Assembly: GCA_027924585.1 (NCBI GenBank)
Contig: BSBM01000232.1
Span: 28,654,001 to 28,718,000 of the forward strand
From: Larix kaempferi
Lineage: Eukaryota; Streptophyta; Pinopsida; Pinales; Pinaceae
Direction of reading: 5' to 3'
Length of the DNA: 64,000 nucleotides
Shown here: positions 45,976 to 58,098 of the stretch, in pieces
How positions within the stretch are numbered: the stretch's first letter is position 1
Layout of the letters: each line of letters opens with the position of its first letter
Notes under the pieces: generated by a model
What the model saw: the letters and a program-made list of their open reading frames with translations, nothing else
Told to the model about the DNA's origin: nothing
Database searches by the model: none
Translations under genes and position numbers: made by a program

Positions 45976-46534
45976 GTTACATAGTTACATAGTTCTTCCC
46001 CTTTCCTTATGATCAATTTATGGTTGAAATGGGATGTTTCGACGGGACCATGTTCTTAACCACTTGGTATTGCTAGGTGTTCCACACGAAAATAAAAATT
46101 GGGCATAATCTTGCTAAGCCCCAAAAGAGTAAAAAGTGGCATTGTTGGGTTAGCATGGTCGGTTGATGTTGCTCTATAACGTCCAAGAATGAAGTACATA
46201 TAAACCCATCACCATCATCCATGGTCATATTAAAACAAAATATTGACACAGAATTTGAATTGAGATTAGACATAATATCATGTTGATTAAGAACTCACAC
46301 TAGTGACTACACATGTTGTACTGAAGGAACCTCCTAGGGTTTATGTAACATTTGAATTGTGAATAATTTAGTACTATTCGGTTTCAATATGACCTTAAAA
46401 AAACTCAATGGCTCCAACCGAAGATACTGTATTGAAAGAAAAAAAATTAAAGAGTAATGAGACAAAAGCTAGCGAGTGAATATAAGTGAGATTTTAAAAA
46501 TGTTATCTGAATATAAGTGATTATAAGTGAATAA

Positions 46535-47260
46535 TCTTGGGACTAGGCATAAAACTATTAATTGCATGTAACCACAAGAGCCTTAAACTCCTGAAACTTA
46601 TTGAATACTTCATCATTGGTCTTCATAAAGTATATATAGGTCTTTATGGAGGGTGACATAGTGTTAAGCGATGCTTGAGGTAGGAGCTGGGAGAGGGAGT
46701 GAACTCAAAGACCAAAGGGAGAGGAATCATTAATAAATCAAACATAATAAATATTACCAGTTAAAGAAGTCGATGACATAGGTCAACATACATTTTCATG
46801 AATCATATCAAGAAACTATCTTGATCTATGCACACTACTTGGAAAAACAATCTTTGTATGCTTTCCAAGTGCACAACCCTTGCATGTACATATTGGTAAC
46901 TCAAGAACATGTAACTCCATATTGGTAACTAGATATTTGGTATCATCGCGTAACTCTACTTGTATGACAACTTCTTTCTCTTTAAGTCTATTGAAATCCT
47001 TCTTATTGAATGTCACATGTTTGGATGATCCACTGTCCATATACCACCCTACACTAGAGATGGTGTTAGTGGAAAGACATGATACCATGGAGAAGGTTGT
47101 CTCTAGCATTTTGTGCTAACTCATCCACTCTGAATGCTTTTCCATCCTTGCCAACAACTTTTGTTGCTTGTTCTTTTCCTTCTTCCTAGGACATCGACAT
47201 GCATAGTGGCCCATCTTGAGGCATGAATTATTTCATGTGACTTGAGTGGTTCTTCCCATG
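46535..47260 (-). pseudogene. Copia fragment A: gag knuckle, protease, integrase start
   Basis: Minus-strand order: knuckle CLKMGHYACRCP (near 47215, first Cys lost), a basic stretch, protease VGWYMDSGSSKHVTFNKKDF with an intact D-S-G, a deletion, then GAG-pre-integrase CKGCALGKHTKIVFPSSVH and integrase TYIYFMKTNDEVFNKFQEFK. No LTR seen on either side. A truncated, internally deleted copia. Confidence 0.85.
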
Positions 47261-47349
47261 CCATGATAATTATGGATAAAAATATTAAATGAATGAAAGT
47301 GATATTTCAAAGGAGTAAGCATAAAATGTCCATCACACATATACAATAA

Positions 47350-47775
47350 TCTTGGCACTAGGCCTAAAAATATTAATTGCATGTAACCACAAGAGCCTTA
47401 AAATCATGAAACTTATTGAATACTTCATCATTGGTCTTCATAAAGTATATATAGGTCTTTATGGAGGGTGACATAGTGTTAAGCGATGCTTGAGGTAGGA
47501 GGGAGAGGGAGTCATGAACTCGAAAACTAAAGGGAGAGGAATCATTAATAAATGAAACATAATAAATATTACTAGTTAAAGAAGTTGATGACATAGGTAA
47601 ACATACATTTTCATGAATATTTGTATGGACACTACTTGGAAAATCAATCTTTGTATGCTTTCCAAGTGCAAAACCCTTGCACATACCTAGCTTATAGATC
47701 ACAAAGTTCAGAAATCCCTGCACTATTTCCTTCGAGGGTGGAAGTGCTCCATAGTGCAAGAAACCCAATCTCGTG
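47350..47775 (-). pseudogene. Copia fragment B: duplicated integrase segment
   Basis: The 131-codon frame reads LGFLHYGALPPSKEIVQGF, CKGFALGKHTKIDFPSSVH and SNIYYVSFINDSS, then non-copia sequence, then TYIYFMKTNDEVFNKFHDFK. It repeats 46535-46880 at about 90% identity and is tandem with it. Both share the same extra segment between the two integrase pieces, so the rearrangement predates the duplication. Confidence 0.82.
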
Positions 47776-50700
47776 TTCCAAATGTTCCAATAGTGCTACA
47801 CTTTAGTATGACAAATTACTTCTAATCAAACTCCACACACTTAAGAGGTGTCATATCTTAATCTAAAACAAGATTATTAATTAAAATTTGTTTAGAATGG
47901 GTGAAGCAAGTCATTATAGCCTTTCTTTACATGTGGATCTACCTAGAAACATAAATTATGAGTGTCTATAAGTTGGGATTGTTGCAAGGAATAGATGAAA
48001 ATAAAATTGTATTGAATGGATGAAGAAAGATAAGCATTACATCCTTTCTTTGCATGTGGATCTACTTGAAACACCCATTTATGATTGTAGAGGTCAAGAT
48101 AATTAGAAGGAACATTGTTAAAGGTATCCATTCCAATAATAATGTATTCCTTGTCAACTAGAAAAAAGAGGCAATTCTTACTAGATGTACTCACTATGTC
48201 ATATTTACCCAATATGAGAAGGGAAGTGAATTGAAATGCTTTTGTTTGTAAATTGATGCTAGTTGAAAATGTTAAATGAATATCTAACTAAAAACACGAA
48301 TATCCATGGAAATGCAAATCCCATTATGTTAACAGCAATGTGATTTTTGCCACTTATATGTTCTACTTCCATGCCCTATTTTCTAGCCCTTAACTTTTGA
48401 GTTTGATCAACTAGTAGTGAAATATACTACATATAAAATTAAGGTATCCTAAATTTTCATTTAACTAGCTTCTTAGATATCTCCCACACCTACATATTGT
48501 CAATACTCAAGAAATATGACATAAAATATAAGATAGTCATTTTTGCATTTTTGCATTCTTAGTGATACTAACATTGTTGAAAGTACAACATGAGCTATAT
48601 ATCAAGATATCCTTATGTGGGTCAAGATGTTTTCTTCCTTGTTTGGATTTCCTCAACTCTTGTCCTTAACAATAACATTTTGGTATCATTTGATGACTTG
48701 AACCTGGTGAGTATTTCACATGGAAAATATAAACAACATGCAAACCTTCTTTATATAAAAGCAATGTGAGATTTCTTTAGAACCTTCATCTTTTTAAGAC
48801 AATAATAGATCCATAAGAAATCAACTTATGGCCCATCTCTTTCATCAAAATGGATTCTTATTGTGGAATTCAAATTTTATTATATCTTCAATTAGTCTTT
48901 TAATGTTGAGTTCAAAATTCTATTTAGTGAGGGTAAGTTCAAAACTCCTTGTCCCTATTCTAGTTTGGTTTGCAATCTTGGTCTGTTTCCTTGCCTTGCC
49001 TACCATCTTGGAAAGTTCAAATGAAAAAAAGAACCCCACACTGTCTCAATGAGTCTGCACATACAGGGGATTCCTCACGTGGTAGACTGCAGTGGGCATG
49101 CCTGAGCCTTGAGGCCTGGACAGGGTGTGACTCTGGAACTTCCTTCAGGCTTCACCAAACCTTGCAAGGTTAGTACACCATTTTCACATCTAAGCTCTGG
49201 TTTGAATCATTTCAATCACACTTTTTTCATCATGTGTAGACTGCTCCCTTCTCCTCCTCTTGGAATAATAATAACAGATACAAAATCCTCATCATCGTCG
49301 TTGTCATCACGCTATCCAATCTATCTACCTATCTACCGCCAGGTCATGCGTTCGATTCCCCTCCTCACACTTCAATGCTTGCTTTCCAGATCTGCTCCCA
49401 GCAGTACCTCCTCCCAGCCCAGCATAGCAAAAAGCTTCACTTCTGGGTTCGTATCTTGACCCAAACCTTGGGCTCCGAATTCCTAGCAGCCCCGTCGAAA
49501 CCCACAAGGTTTTTCAAGAACGAAATCCACCAGTCTAGATCTCTAGCTACTCGAACCCGGGACATATGGACAATGCCCAGAAAAACAATACGGATGTATT
49601 ACTACTTGCAAAGCCAGATTCGCTGCCGAAACTCTCCATTCACAAGAATCCAATTGAAACTCAAAAGAAACTCTTACAAACCCCCACCATGACTATCAGA
49701 AATAGAAAATATTATCTAAACCTACTCCAGTAAACCACCATAATCAACGCTATATCTGTCTGCCTCCATTCATTATTCCTTCGCCCTCGCTATTTATTTC
49801 ATCTTCCCCATTCATTCAACACAACACAGTAATGTACATAGCATATTGTCACATTAACAAATATAATTAATATAATTGACGAGCGACAGATAGTTCAGAG
49901 TAAATTATTTACGCCCCCATTACCTTTTTACTGCGTTGATTTTTGAGTACCTGTTAAAATGGGAAATGCGAGGTTAACCCCATACGCATTCCATATGATT
50001 CCCAGTATGGAGAGAGCTTGATTTTACAAGAGGCTCTCTATTAGTTCACCATACTCATTCCATATGATTCCCCATATACTAGCTTTCCCTTGCTTACCTT
50101 GATGCCCAAACAAATTCATGGAAAAAATTATTTAGATCAAACAATTTGATCTGAAAATTTCGACAGAATTCTTAATAGGAGTTTCCAATTTCACAACTTC
50201 TTCGTTGTTCAGGAATAAATTTCAATTGAAGGGTAAAATTTTTTATTAAAATTTTTATGCAGGGCAGTTTTGGGAACAAAACCGTAAAAAAAAATTTGTT
50301 GATGGGTAAGGGTGCCCGTCAAATTTAACCCTTGGTGGAGAGTGTCACGATTCATTGCCAAGTAACTTCTACCTACAGCCTTTAAGATTTTCTTCCTTCA
50401 TCCTGTATGTATTTGTTTTATCTCAGGGTTTAACTTGTGGTTTTTCTTTGACTTTTACTGGCAAGTCGTAGGTTATGATACTCACTGCGTTGTGTGCTAA
50501 CAAGTGACCGAAAGCTTGGTTTTTGGCATAAGAATGGTAAGTCCAGGTCCTCCCAATCATTCATCCCTTCCTGTCGCAGCTATGGTTACAAGGCTCTAAA
50601 TTTTTAGGCTCTTTTGTTTTGCAACTTGACTAAGTCCTTTGGACTCTCTGTAACTAGATTTGAAGTTTCTAATGGGTCTCCTTTGGCTGGACCGGTAGTT

Positions 50701-51344
50701 AGAAGGAAGACGATTTTAAAAAAGAAGACTTGGAGAAATTGGGGAAGTAATCTTGTTAATGTTTAAGATGTGTTTGTTTTAGGAACTGCGTTTGACCTCT
50801 GTCTGAAAGGTGGGGTTTCACCTAAACCTGAGATCTAAAATTGATTAGAAGGGTACTGTAAATCCTTGCCAACTAGTTTCTAGGAGACATGAAAAATAGA
50901 TAGACTGGTAATGATGGTAATTGTGGAACCGAAGCCTCTAAAGGTGGTTGCAAGGGATATCACACAAGAGGAACTGAGCTTAGTTGATAGTAGTCTATCT
51001 GCAATCAAAATTTGAGCTTAGTTGATAGTACTCTGTCTACAATAAAATTTAGAGGAACTGAGGAAAATGAACATGACCAAAATCTGATTGATGGGAATTC
51101 TAGTATAAGGTAATTTTTTGCCAATTTAATTATTTGATATTTGAAACTCCAATTCAACTAATCTGTGGGATAGATGTGCCATAGATGAAAGTTTCAACAT
51201 CTCAAGGAATTAGATCTTTGACCAAACACTAGGAATGACAAAATTGGGTACTAAGAAAGAAATAACAACAACAAATCATTACCATCTGTATGGTTGTAGG
51301 AGGGAAGATTCAATTCCCATAGGCAAGAGCTTGGGGAAATTGAT
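47776..51344. other. Non-coding region with minor repeats
   Basis: Two related segments at about 47885-47985 and 48010-48110 share CCTTTCTTTGCATGTGGATC-like sequence. At 49341-49360 AGGTCATGCGTTCGATTCCC looks like a tRNA-type B box, and 49551-49566 carries a B-box-like sequence on the other strand, so a SINE relic is possible. A small duplication (GAGCTTAGTTGATAGTA) lies at 50967-51060. No gene found. Confidence 0.45.
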
Positions 51345-51392
51345 GTCAAGGTACTCAATGCAAGCTAAAGGGGAAATGATTAGCATTGCTCA
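51345..51392 (-). repeat. Inverted third copy of the microsatellite-flank sequence
   Basis: On the minus strand this matches the unique sequence beside both ATC arrays (45103-45150 and 45757-45807): CATCATGAGCAATGCTAATC, then CCCCTTTAGCTTGCAT and AGTACCTTGACATC. It lacks the ATC expansion, so the array probably grew in the other lineage. Confidence 0.75.
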
Positions 51393-51674
51393 TGATGTAA
51401 AAGTAAAGGATGTATCAACTTCAACTTAGGTTTCCTTCAAAAGTCTACATCAGTTTTGTGTTGTCACCAAATTTGCAGACAGTGAACACTTGAGATTCTT
51501 AAAGATGACAAATGCCTTCCTAAACCACAATTTTAGGCTATTGCTAGAAAATTGGTGTTGGCACGTCATTATCTCTATTCTCATAAGGTTATCAATCATG
51601 ATATGAAACCTTAAAATATTGTTATGGGCACTGGAAATGTTGCTTATCTTCTGATCATGAACTTCTATCATGAT

Positions 51675-51771
51675 GACACTTATTGACTCAACATGTAGAC
51701 TAAAAAACTCAATTGATACACCTACGTAGACTCTACACTGAATGCCTGCAATTCTTGAGTCAATAAGTGTC
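51675..51771. repeat. Perfect 17-bp inverted repeat
   Basis: GACACTTATTGACTCAA at 51675-51691 and its exact reverse complement at 51755-51771 enclose 63 bp. It lies 56 bp left of the gypsy 3 LTR. Could be the termini of a tiny decayed element or a hairpin; no flanking duplication seen. Confidence 0.8.
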
Positions 51772-51826
51772 AACACTCCATATAGACTCTAGACTCTTAG
51801 CAAATCCTACTACTATGAGATGTTAC

Positions 51827-52558
51827 TGTTGGCAGGTGGTTTGATGGGGAAAGGTTGTGGTACCGTCGACGCTGCGACACACCAGAGGAGGGCGCAAAAT
51901 GAGTATTTTGTGCTAAAGAATACTACAGTTGGCGGGTTTTGGGTCACTTGGACCACATATTATGTAAAGTGAGTCAGTTGTACTACGGTATGCAGGGTTT
52001 TTGGGGTCATATGGACCAAGTCAGTTAGATATTGGGTCAATTGTCCATAGTGTCGGTTAGGAAGTCGTTTGTAAGTGGACAAATATTGTAATGGTAGAAG
52101 CCTATAAATAGATGAGAGTTGTAGGTGTTAGAGGGTAGTTGAAGTCAGAAAGAAAGAATAAGCAAGAGATAACGTGATGCATGTATACGGAGATCTATGT
52201 TTTGCTTCTGGTATATGATTGAGACAGTAATATAATGATGTTTTGGTACGAACTTTGTGCAATATTGCGATGTAGGAATGTTATTTGATGCAATGTCTGC
52301 TTATTGTTGCTATAATAATAAATGTTGTGATTAAGTAGTATGTTCCATGTAGAATGTGATGATGAATGCTGCACTGAAGTAAATTGTTATAACTCCTTGC
52401 CGAATGTTTAAAGTTTCTGGTTAAATACTGCACTAGAGCTAGCCCATGTAGCCACAACTCTCCTCCTCTCTCGATAGAAACATGGTTCCATATGCTCTTC
52501 CTGGATGCCTTGGGTGAGACCTCATCCTCTCTGCGGGTGTTGCTGGGTGGGCTCAAAC
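51827..52558 (+). repeat. 5' LTR of gypsy 3 (end uncertain)
   Basis: Starts TGTTGGCAGG and pairs with 62002-62694. TATAAATA box at 52103-52110. The end is uncertain because the right copy is cut by copia 2 just after GGGCTCAAAC; the true LTR may run further right. I could not place a primer binding site. Confidence 0.85.
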
Positions 52559-52691
52559 CTGCTCGGGCCGGTGCCCAGGGAGACTGTGGTATGTGTCGAT
52601 AGTGAGGCAAACCCCTGTCAACTGAGGTCGCGTTGGTTTTGGTCAAAAAATGGTTTCGTTGTCGGGACCATGTGTAGAGTAGAAGGAGGTC

Positions 52692-53170
52692 ATGTTGTGG
52701 CACCCGACGAAGCCAGAGATACAGAAATGGTTCGATCAGAAGTTGCAGGAGTTTGCTGAAGAAGAAAGCCAGAACACGCAATTGACAGTAGATCACTGGC
52801 TGGGAAGATATATTCACGACAGTCCGCATGAATGATTTTTCTGTGAATTCCCGGTCATTCTGTACGAATGGTTGTCAAAGCTGACCTTCCAGAAGAGAAA
52901 CTTCCAGGGTGGTGAGCCGACGGCTTGGACGCCGGAGTTGATTCGGGAGCAGCAGGAAGTCGATAATAAGGCATCGCAGGCTATCGAAGTTTGGCTTGAT
53001 AGCATCTTGGAGGGATACATCACTGAATTTGCGGTCGATATGAAGAAGTCCTATAGTGAAGCTGAAAAATACTTCTTCCAAGGACCAAGGGGAAGGTTTC
53101 TACTGTCGCTCCAATTTTCGATTAAGATGCTAATCTGCGAAAAGGGTATATTAAAGATGCACCTTGATCA
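52692..53170 (+). pseudogene. Gypsy 3 first reading frame (gag N-terminal region)
   Basis: Likely start MLWHPTKPEIQKWF at 52692. It continues EFAEEESQNTQLTVDHWLGR, a TGA, then FFCEFPVILYEWLSKLTFQK and AWTPELIREQQEVDNKASQA. No family recognised. It is in the right place for the N-terminal part of Gag or an extra leader protein. The frame decays after 53174, and a Ser/Thr/Pro-rich linker (53398-53590) leads to the gag domain. Confidence 0.6.
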
Positions 53171-53599
53171 GTAGAAAGGCTGGTGGGTGGAGGCCATGGA
53201 TACCGCGACTGTTGAGGAACAGTACATGGAATGGTAAGGGGTAGATGGGTGCAGACTATGAGGAGACTATGAGTGAAGCCGAGGAAGAAAGTGGTATTAC
53301 AAGGGGAGGAGCGAGGTTTTGATAGGAGAAGAGGTAGAGGACGAGAGAAGGTCCTGCTGCGATCGAACCGAAAAACCATGAAGGAAGACCACACGGGATG
53401 AAGCAACCTCATAGTCCTGATAGGGATGACCAGGCTATGCCTAGGATAGAGGCAGGACCAAACCCCGACACCAACATACCCACACCTCCACTCACTGACT
53501 CTCAAACAACAAGGAATACTACTTCAACATCGTCAAGTTCGTCAATCCCGCAGAAGTTAATTGGTAGTAGCACAGCGAAAGGAGGAAGGAAGCCTAGGA

Positions 53600-54917
53600 T
53601 GGCGGGCGATGATGCTAAGTTACCATTGTTCCATGGAAGTGTGACAGACAACCCAGAACAGTATTGGTTTTTGTGTGAAGCGGTCTGGACCATGAAATAG
53701 ATCACTGATGCCAATGCTAAGAAAGGACAGTTAGCCACGACTCTGCTGGGTCATGCATTAGATTGGTTCATGAAGTTTATTCTAGTCCCTACAGGGGCCC
53801 TAGAGAAGTCACTAGATGAGATTCGAGATGGGCTGATTGCTGAATTTAGATTGCCTAAGTTAGAGGCTCAATATATTACTGAATTGAAGGAAATTAAGCA
53901 GTATCCCAATTCGACGGTATGGGATTTCGACCAGCGATTCAAGACGCTGATGACAAAGGTTAGTTTTGATATGAGCACTATCCAACATAAAGAATAGTTC
54001 ATTGCAGCACTGCTACCCCACATTCGGCTGCCACTAATGCAGCAAAACATATCGACGCCTGGTGAAGCTCTAGAGATTGCAATGCGATTGGAGGCATCAC
54101 CGATTGGAGATAATGCAGCCGGGATGTCGCAGATATAGACACAGCTTGCTAACCTGACTATACAGTTGCAAGATTTGAAGAAGAACAAGGAACAATGCGA
54201 TGAAGTATGGTGTACGCAATACCGAAGAGAAGGGCATACAAAGGATAATTGCCCGGATTTCCATAATTATTTGGTTTAAGGCGCACCAAACCCGTTGAAT
54301 GGCAGCAGTATGCTGTGGTGTCACGTTTGTCACGTGTTTGGGCATAGTCACAATAATTGCCCATATATGCAGAAAATGGTCACAACCCCGTGTAATCTTT
54401 ACTGCACATTTTGTAAGTTGGTGGGTCACGATGACAAGGATTGCCATGCATATGGGTTGCTATAGGAGAGGATGTGTGATGCATTCTACGTCAAGGACAA
54501 TCAGTGCGTGGTGCAGCAACCACAATTGCAACCGCAAGTAGCCTAGTTGCAGATGCAATTTGCACAACAACAACAACAACTGCAGCAGTTCATGCCGCAA
54601 TACACCATGATGCAGACGACTCCCCCACAACCACAATATGTACAACAACCACAGTATGCACCACAAGGGCAAGGGATTCCACAAGCACCAATGCAGCAAC
54701 AATACCAGTAGCATGGCAGATACCAGGGAGGATACAGGGGTGTACGCGGTGGTGGATTTGGTCATGGAGGAGGAGGTTGAGGTGGTCATGGACCTATTCA
54801 ATGTTACCACTGTGCGGTATGGGAGCATTATCAATGCGACTGCCCACTCCTACAAAATCAGTGTACGTTTTGCTTTGGTAATGATCATATGGTTGAGAAT
54901 TGTCCACAGTTAATTGT
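53600..54917 (+). pseudogene. Gypsy 3 gag, unit 1, five CCHC knuckles
   Basis: The gag domain reads LPLFHGSVTDNPEQYWFLCE, LDWFMKFI, LIAEFRLPKLEAQYITELKE and WDFDQRFKTLM. Five C-x2-C-x4-H-x4-C knuckles follow: 54211-54252 (second Cys now Tyr), 54319-54360, 54403-54444, 54802-54843 and 54862-54903. Between the third and fourth lies a Gln-rich stretch and a Gly/Arg-rich stretch. Most plant gags have one or two knuckles. Stops: six TAG, one TAA, one TGA. Confidence 0.88.
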
Positions 54918-56207
54918 CCATGGAAGTGTGACAAACAACCCAGAACAGTATTGGTTTTTGTGTGAAGCTGTCTGGACCATGAAATAGATCATTGATGCCA
55001 ATGCTAAGAAAGGACAGTTAGCCACGACTCTGCTAGGTCGTGCATTAGATTGGTTCATGAAGTTTATTCTAGTCCCTACAGGGGCCCTAGAGAAGTCACT
55101 GGATGAGATTCGAGATTGGTTGATTGCTGAATTTAGACTGCCTAAGTTAGAGGCTCAATATATTACTGAATTGAAGGAAATTAAGCAATAGATTCCCAAT
55201 TCGACGGTATGGGATTTCGACCAGCGATTCAAGACGCTGATGACAAAGGTTAGTTTTGATATGAGCACTATCCAACATAAAGAATAGTTCATTGCAGCAC
55301 TGCTACCCCACATTCGGCTGCCACTAATGCAGCAAAACATATCGACGCCTGGTGAAGCTCTAGAGATTGCAATGCGATTGGAGGCATCACCGATTGGAGA
55401 TAATGCAGCCGGGATGTCGCAGATATAGACACAGCTTGCTAACCTGACTATACAGTTGCAAGATTTGAAGAAGAACAAGGAACAATGCGATGAAGTATGG
55501 TGTACGCAATACCGAAGAGAAGGGCATACAAAGGATAATTGCCCGGATTTCCATAATTATTTGGTTTAAGGCGCACCAAACCCGTTGAATGGCAGCAGTA
55601 TGCTGTGGTGTCACGTTTGTCACGTGTTTGGGCATAGTCACAATAATTGCCCATATATGCAGAAAATGGTCACAACCCCGTGTAATCTTTACTGCACATT
55701 TTGTAAGTTGGTGGGTCACGATGACAAGGATTGCCATGCATATGGGTTGCTATAGGAGAGGATGTGTGATGCATTCTACGTCAAGGACAATCAGTGCGTG
55801 GTGTAGCAACCACAATTGCAACCGCAAGTAGCCTAGTTGCAGATGCAATTTGCACAACAACAACAACAACTGCAGTAGTTCATGCCGCAATACACCATGA
55901 TGCATACGACTCCCCCACAACCACAATATGTACAACAACCACAGTATGCACCACAAGGGAAAGGGATTCCACAAGCACCAATGCAGCAACAATACCAGTA
56001 GCATGGCAGATACCAGGGAGGATACAGGGGTGTACGCGGTGGTGGATTTGGTCATGGAGGAGGAGGCTGAGGTGGTCATGGACCTATTCGATGTTACCAC
56101 TGTGCGTTATGGGAGCATTATCAATGCGACTGCCCACTCCTACAAAATCAGTGTACGTTTTGCTTTGGTAATGATCATATGGTTGAGAATTGTCCACAGT
56201 TAATTGC
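54918..56207 (+). pseudogene. Gypsy 3 gag, unit 2 (tandem duplicate)
   Basis: Direct duplicate of 53631-54917, starting at the same CCATGGAAGTGTGAC and ending at CACAGTTAATTG, 1290 bp against 1287 bp. The extra 3 bp adds a TAG near 55190. Differences between the units are few and mostly C/T or G/A at CAG/CTG or CG sites. If the frame were open, the encoded Gag would have two capsid-like domains and ten knuckles. Confidence 0.92.
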
Positions 56208-57342
56208 ACGATGGAAGGCTGGGAATGCTCCGCAGCTATAGAATCAGGCCCAGCCACAACAACTAGTACAGAACCCAGTACAGCAACCAGTACAGAACCA
56301 ACCCCCGTGACCACCACCGAACGCCAATCAAAATGTCAATCAACTAGGTAATCTGCAGTAGAATCAGATGTAGGGTACAAATATTGCGACCATTTCTGCC
56401 GAATCGTGACCACAAGATGCTTCGATGGCTGTTGTCTCTCATGGAGGCAAGACGACTGGGGAGGATGGTTCGTGACCACTGATTCAGTCGGCTGGTCAGA
56501 AGATGATACCTTTCGACATTGATATGGAGCAAGAGACATTCATGGAGGCACATCACACCTTGGAGAAAGACTGCGGTAAGGCTTTTGTTTGCGATATGCT
56601 GCCTATATTTGATACTACATCAGACCCTGATCGATCACCACCACCGGGGACATTGCAAAAGTTCCTTGAAAGCTGTCTATCATTGGCACGAGACCTGACT
56701 GCCTTGGTTGAGATTGAGGGATGGTTGCAATGATTTTCGAAGGAGTCGACAGTAAACTCCCTACAGCGATGGAAGACTGGCAAGGAGATGCGAATGAATA
56801 TTCAGATTGGTGAATATGATGTTGACTCTATGAATCTTGAACTTGGTTCGGATGTTAACATATTAACCAGGTAGGTGTGGCAGAAGATGGGGATTCCCCC
56901 ATTGAGCTGGTCTAGTGTGTAGCTTCGGTTGGCTAACCATGCCAAGGTAACACCCATTGGGTGAGTTCCGCGGCTCACGATTGATACTGAGGGCATGAAG
57001 ACTTATGTTGATTTTGATGTTATTGAAGTGGTTGAGGGAGGAAGCTCTTATCCGACGCTCTTGGGGATCGGATGGGCTAATGATAGTGGAGTTGTAATCA
57101 ACTTCAAGAAGTGCATGATGACCTTTGAGAATCGTGATTTCAGAGTCATAGCCCCGTTGGATCCGGCTGAAGGATTTCGATACGTTGAACCTATAAGAGA
57201 TGATGATACCGCTGGATGGGACCATGCATTCAATATTTCTGAAGATTATATTCATCCTACTATCCACGGTGAGTTGGAGTGGTGTAGCGAGAGCTCTGCG
57301 TCTTCTGAATCTGATGATGCATTAGAACATTGGTAGAACCAA
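56208..57342 (+). pseudogene. Gypsy 3 aspartic protease region
   Basis: A Gln/Pro-rich linker (56208-56480) leads to VDSMNLELGSDVNILTR (near 56820), VWQKMGIPPLSWSSV and LRLANHAKVTPIG, then DVIEVVEGGSSYPTLLGIGW and VVINFKKCMMTFENRDF. This is the retropepsin region of plant gypsy elements, usually D-L-G-S at the active site. Here the catalytic Asp position reads Glu (GAA), so the enzyme would be inactive. Confidence 0.75.
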
Positions 57343-58098
57343 ATGCATGAAGTACCATTCCGAAAATGTGGCTTAGTTACGCAATCCTTATGTAGTGTTG
57401 CGACAAAAATGATCACATTTCCTATCTACGATGTGTTGCCTGGACTAAACACTTTTTTCGCAGAGTTTGAAGACCGCGTCTCAGAACCACAACAATTACT
57501 GGCCTTGGAGGAAGCACTGAAGGCTACTCCAGCACGATGGTGGGCGACACATAAGAAATTCATTAAGAGTTGGTCACAGTGTCGAAGGTTGATGATGGTT
57601 CAGTTCGGCGATATTTAGGTTTATCACACTGGCAAGTATGATGGCAGGACTAATCCCAATGAACATGTGATGGAGTGCCAATGCTTATGGGTAGCGTGAC
57701 CCAGAGATGAATGGGTCCATGCTTTTGTCCACACTCTGGATGAGATATCGTGCTCGTGGTACACTGCAGCCGAGTTGCGCCGAGACATTACAACATGGGG
57801 GGATTTGACGATCTGTTTCACTCATACGTTCACTTTTGCGGATGCCAACCCTGATGTCCATAATTCCCTATAGCTCATCCACAACGTGGTATTTCAGGTT
57901 GTTCCAGTGGCCTACCCTATCGACCCGCACGCACATTTCCAGATGCAGTCTCTCATGGAATGCTTCAACATCAGTGGAGGGCCAGAGGATGATGATGATC
58001 CCCGGAATGTTAGCATTCCCAAATTTGAAGGAAGTCGCGATGTGGTCCCACCTGTTGCACCAAGTAATCCATTCAGTCAACCATTGTAGCTTCGCAAG
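57343..58098 (+). pseudogene. Gypsy 3 second gag-like module between protease and RT
   Basis: Reads LNTFFAEFEDRVSEPQQLLA, LEEALKATPARWWATHKKFI and CRRLMMVQFGD, then KYDGRTNPNEHVMECQCLWV, WVHAFVHTLDEISCSWYTA and WGDLTICFTHTF. The F-D/G-G-x-x-N-P-x-x-H-V ... F-x-x-T-L-x-x-x-x-x-x-W-Y pattern is that of retrotransposon gag domains. Position after protease is not canonical. Role unknown: a second capsid-like domain or a structural part of Pol. Confidence 0.65.

Noticed and set aside
46295-46310. CACTAGTG as right end of the CACTA element
   Set aside because: Followed by ACT rather than TCC, and the inner sequence does not resemble the left terminus.
49341-49566. tRNA gene or intact SINE
   Set aside because: B-box-like words are present on both strands but I find no A box at the right distance, no cloverleaf and no poly-A or target duplication.
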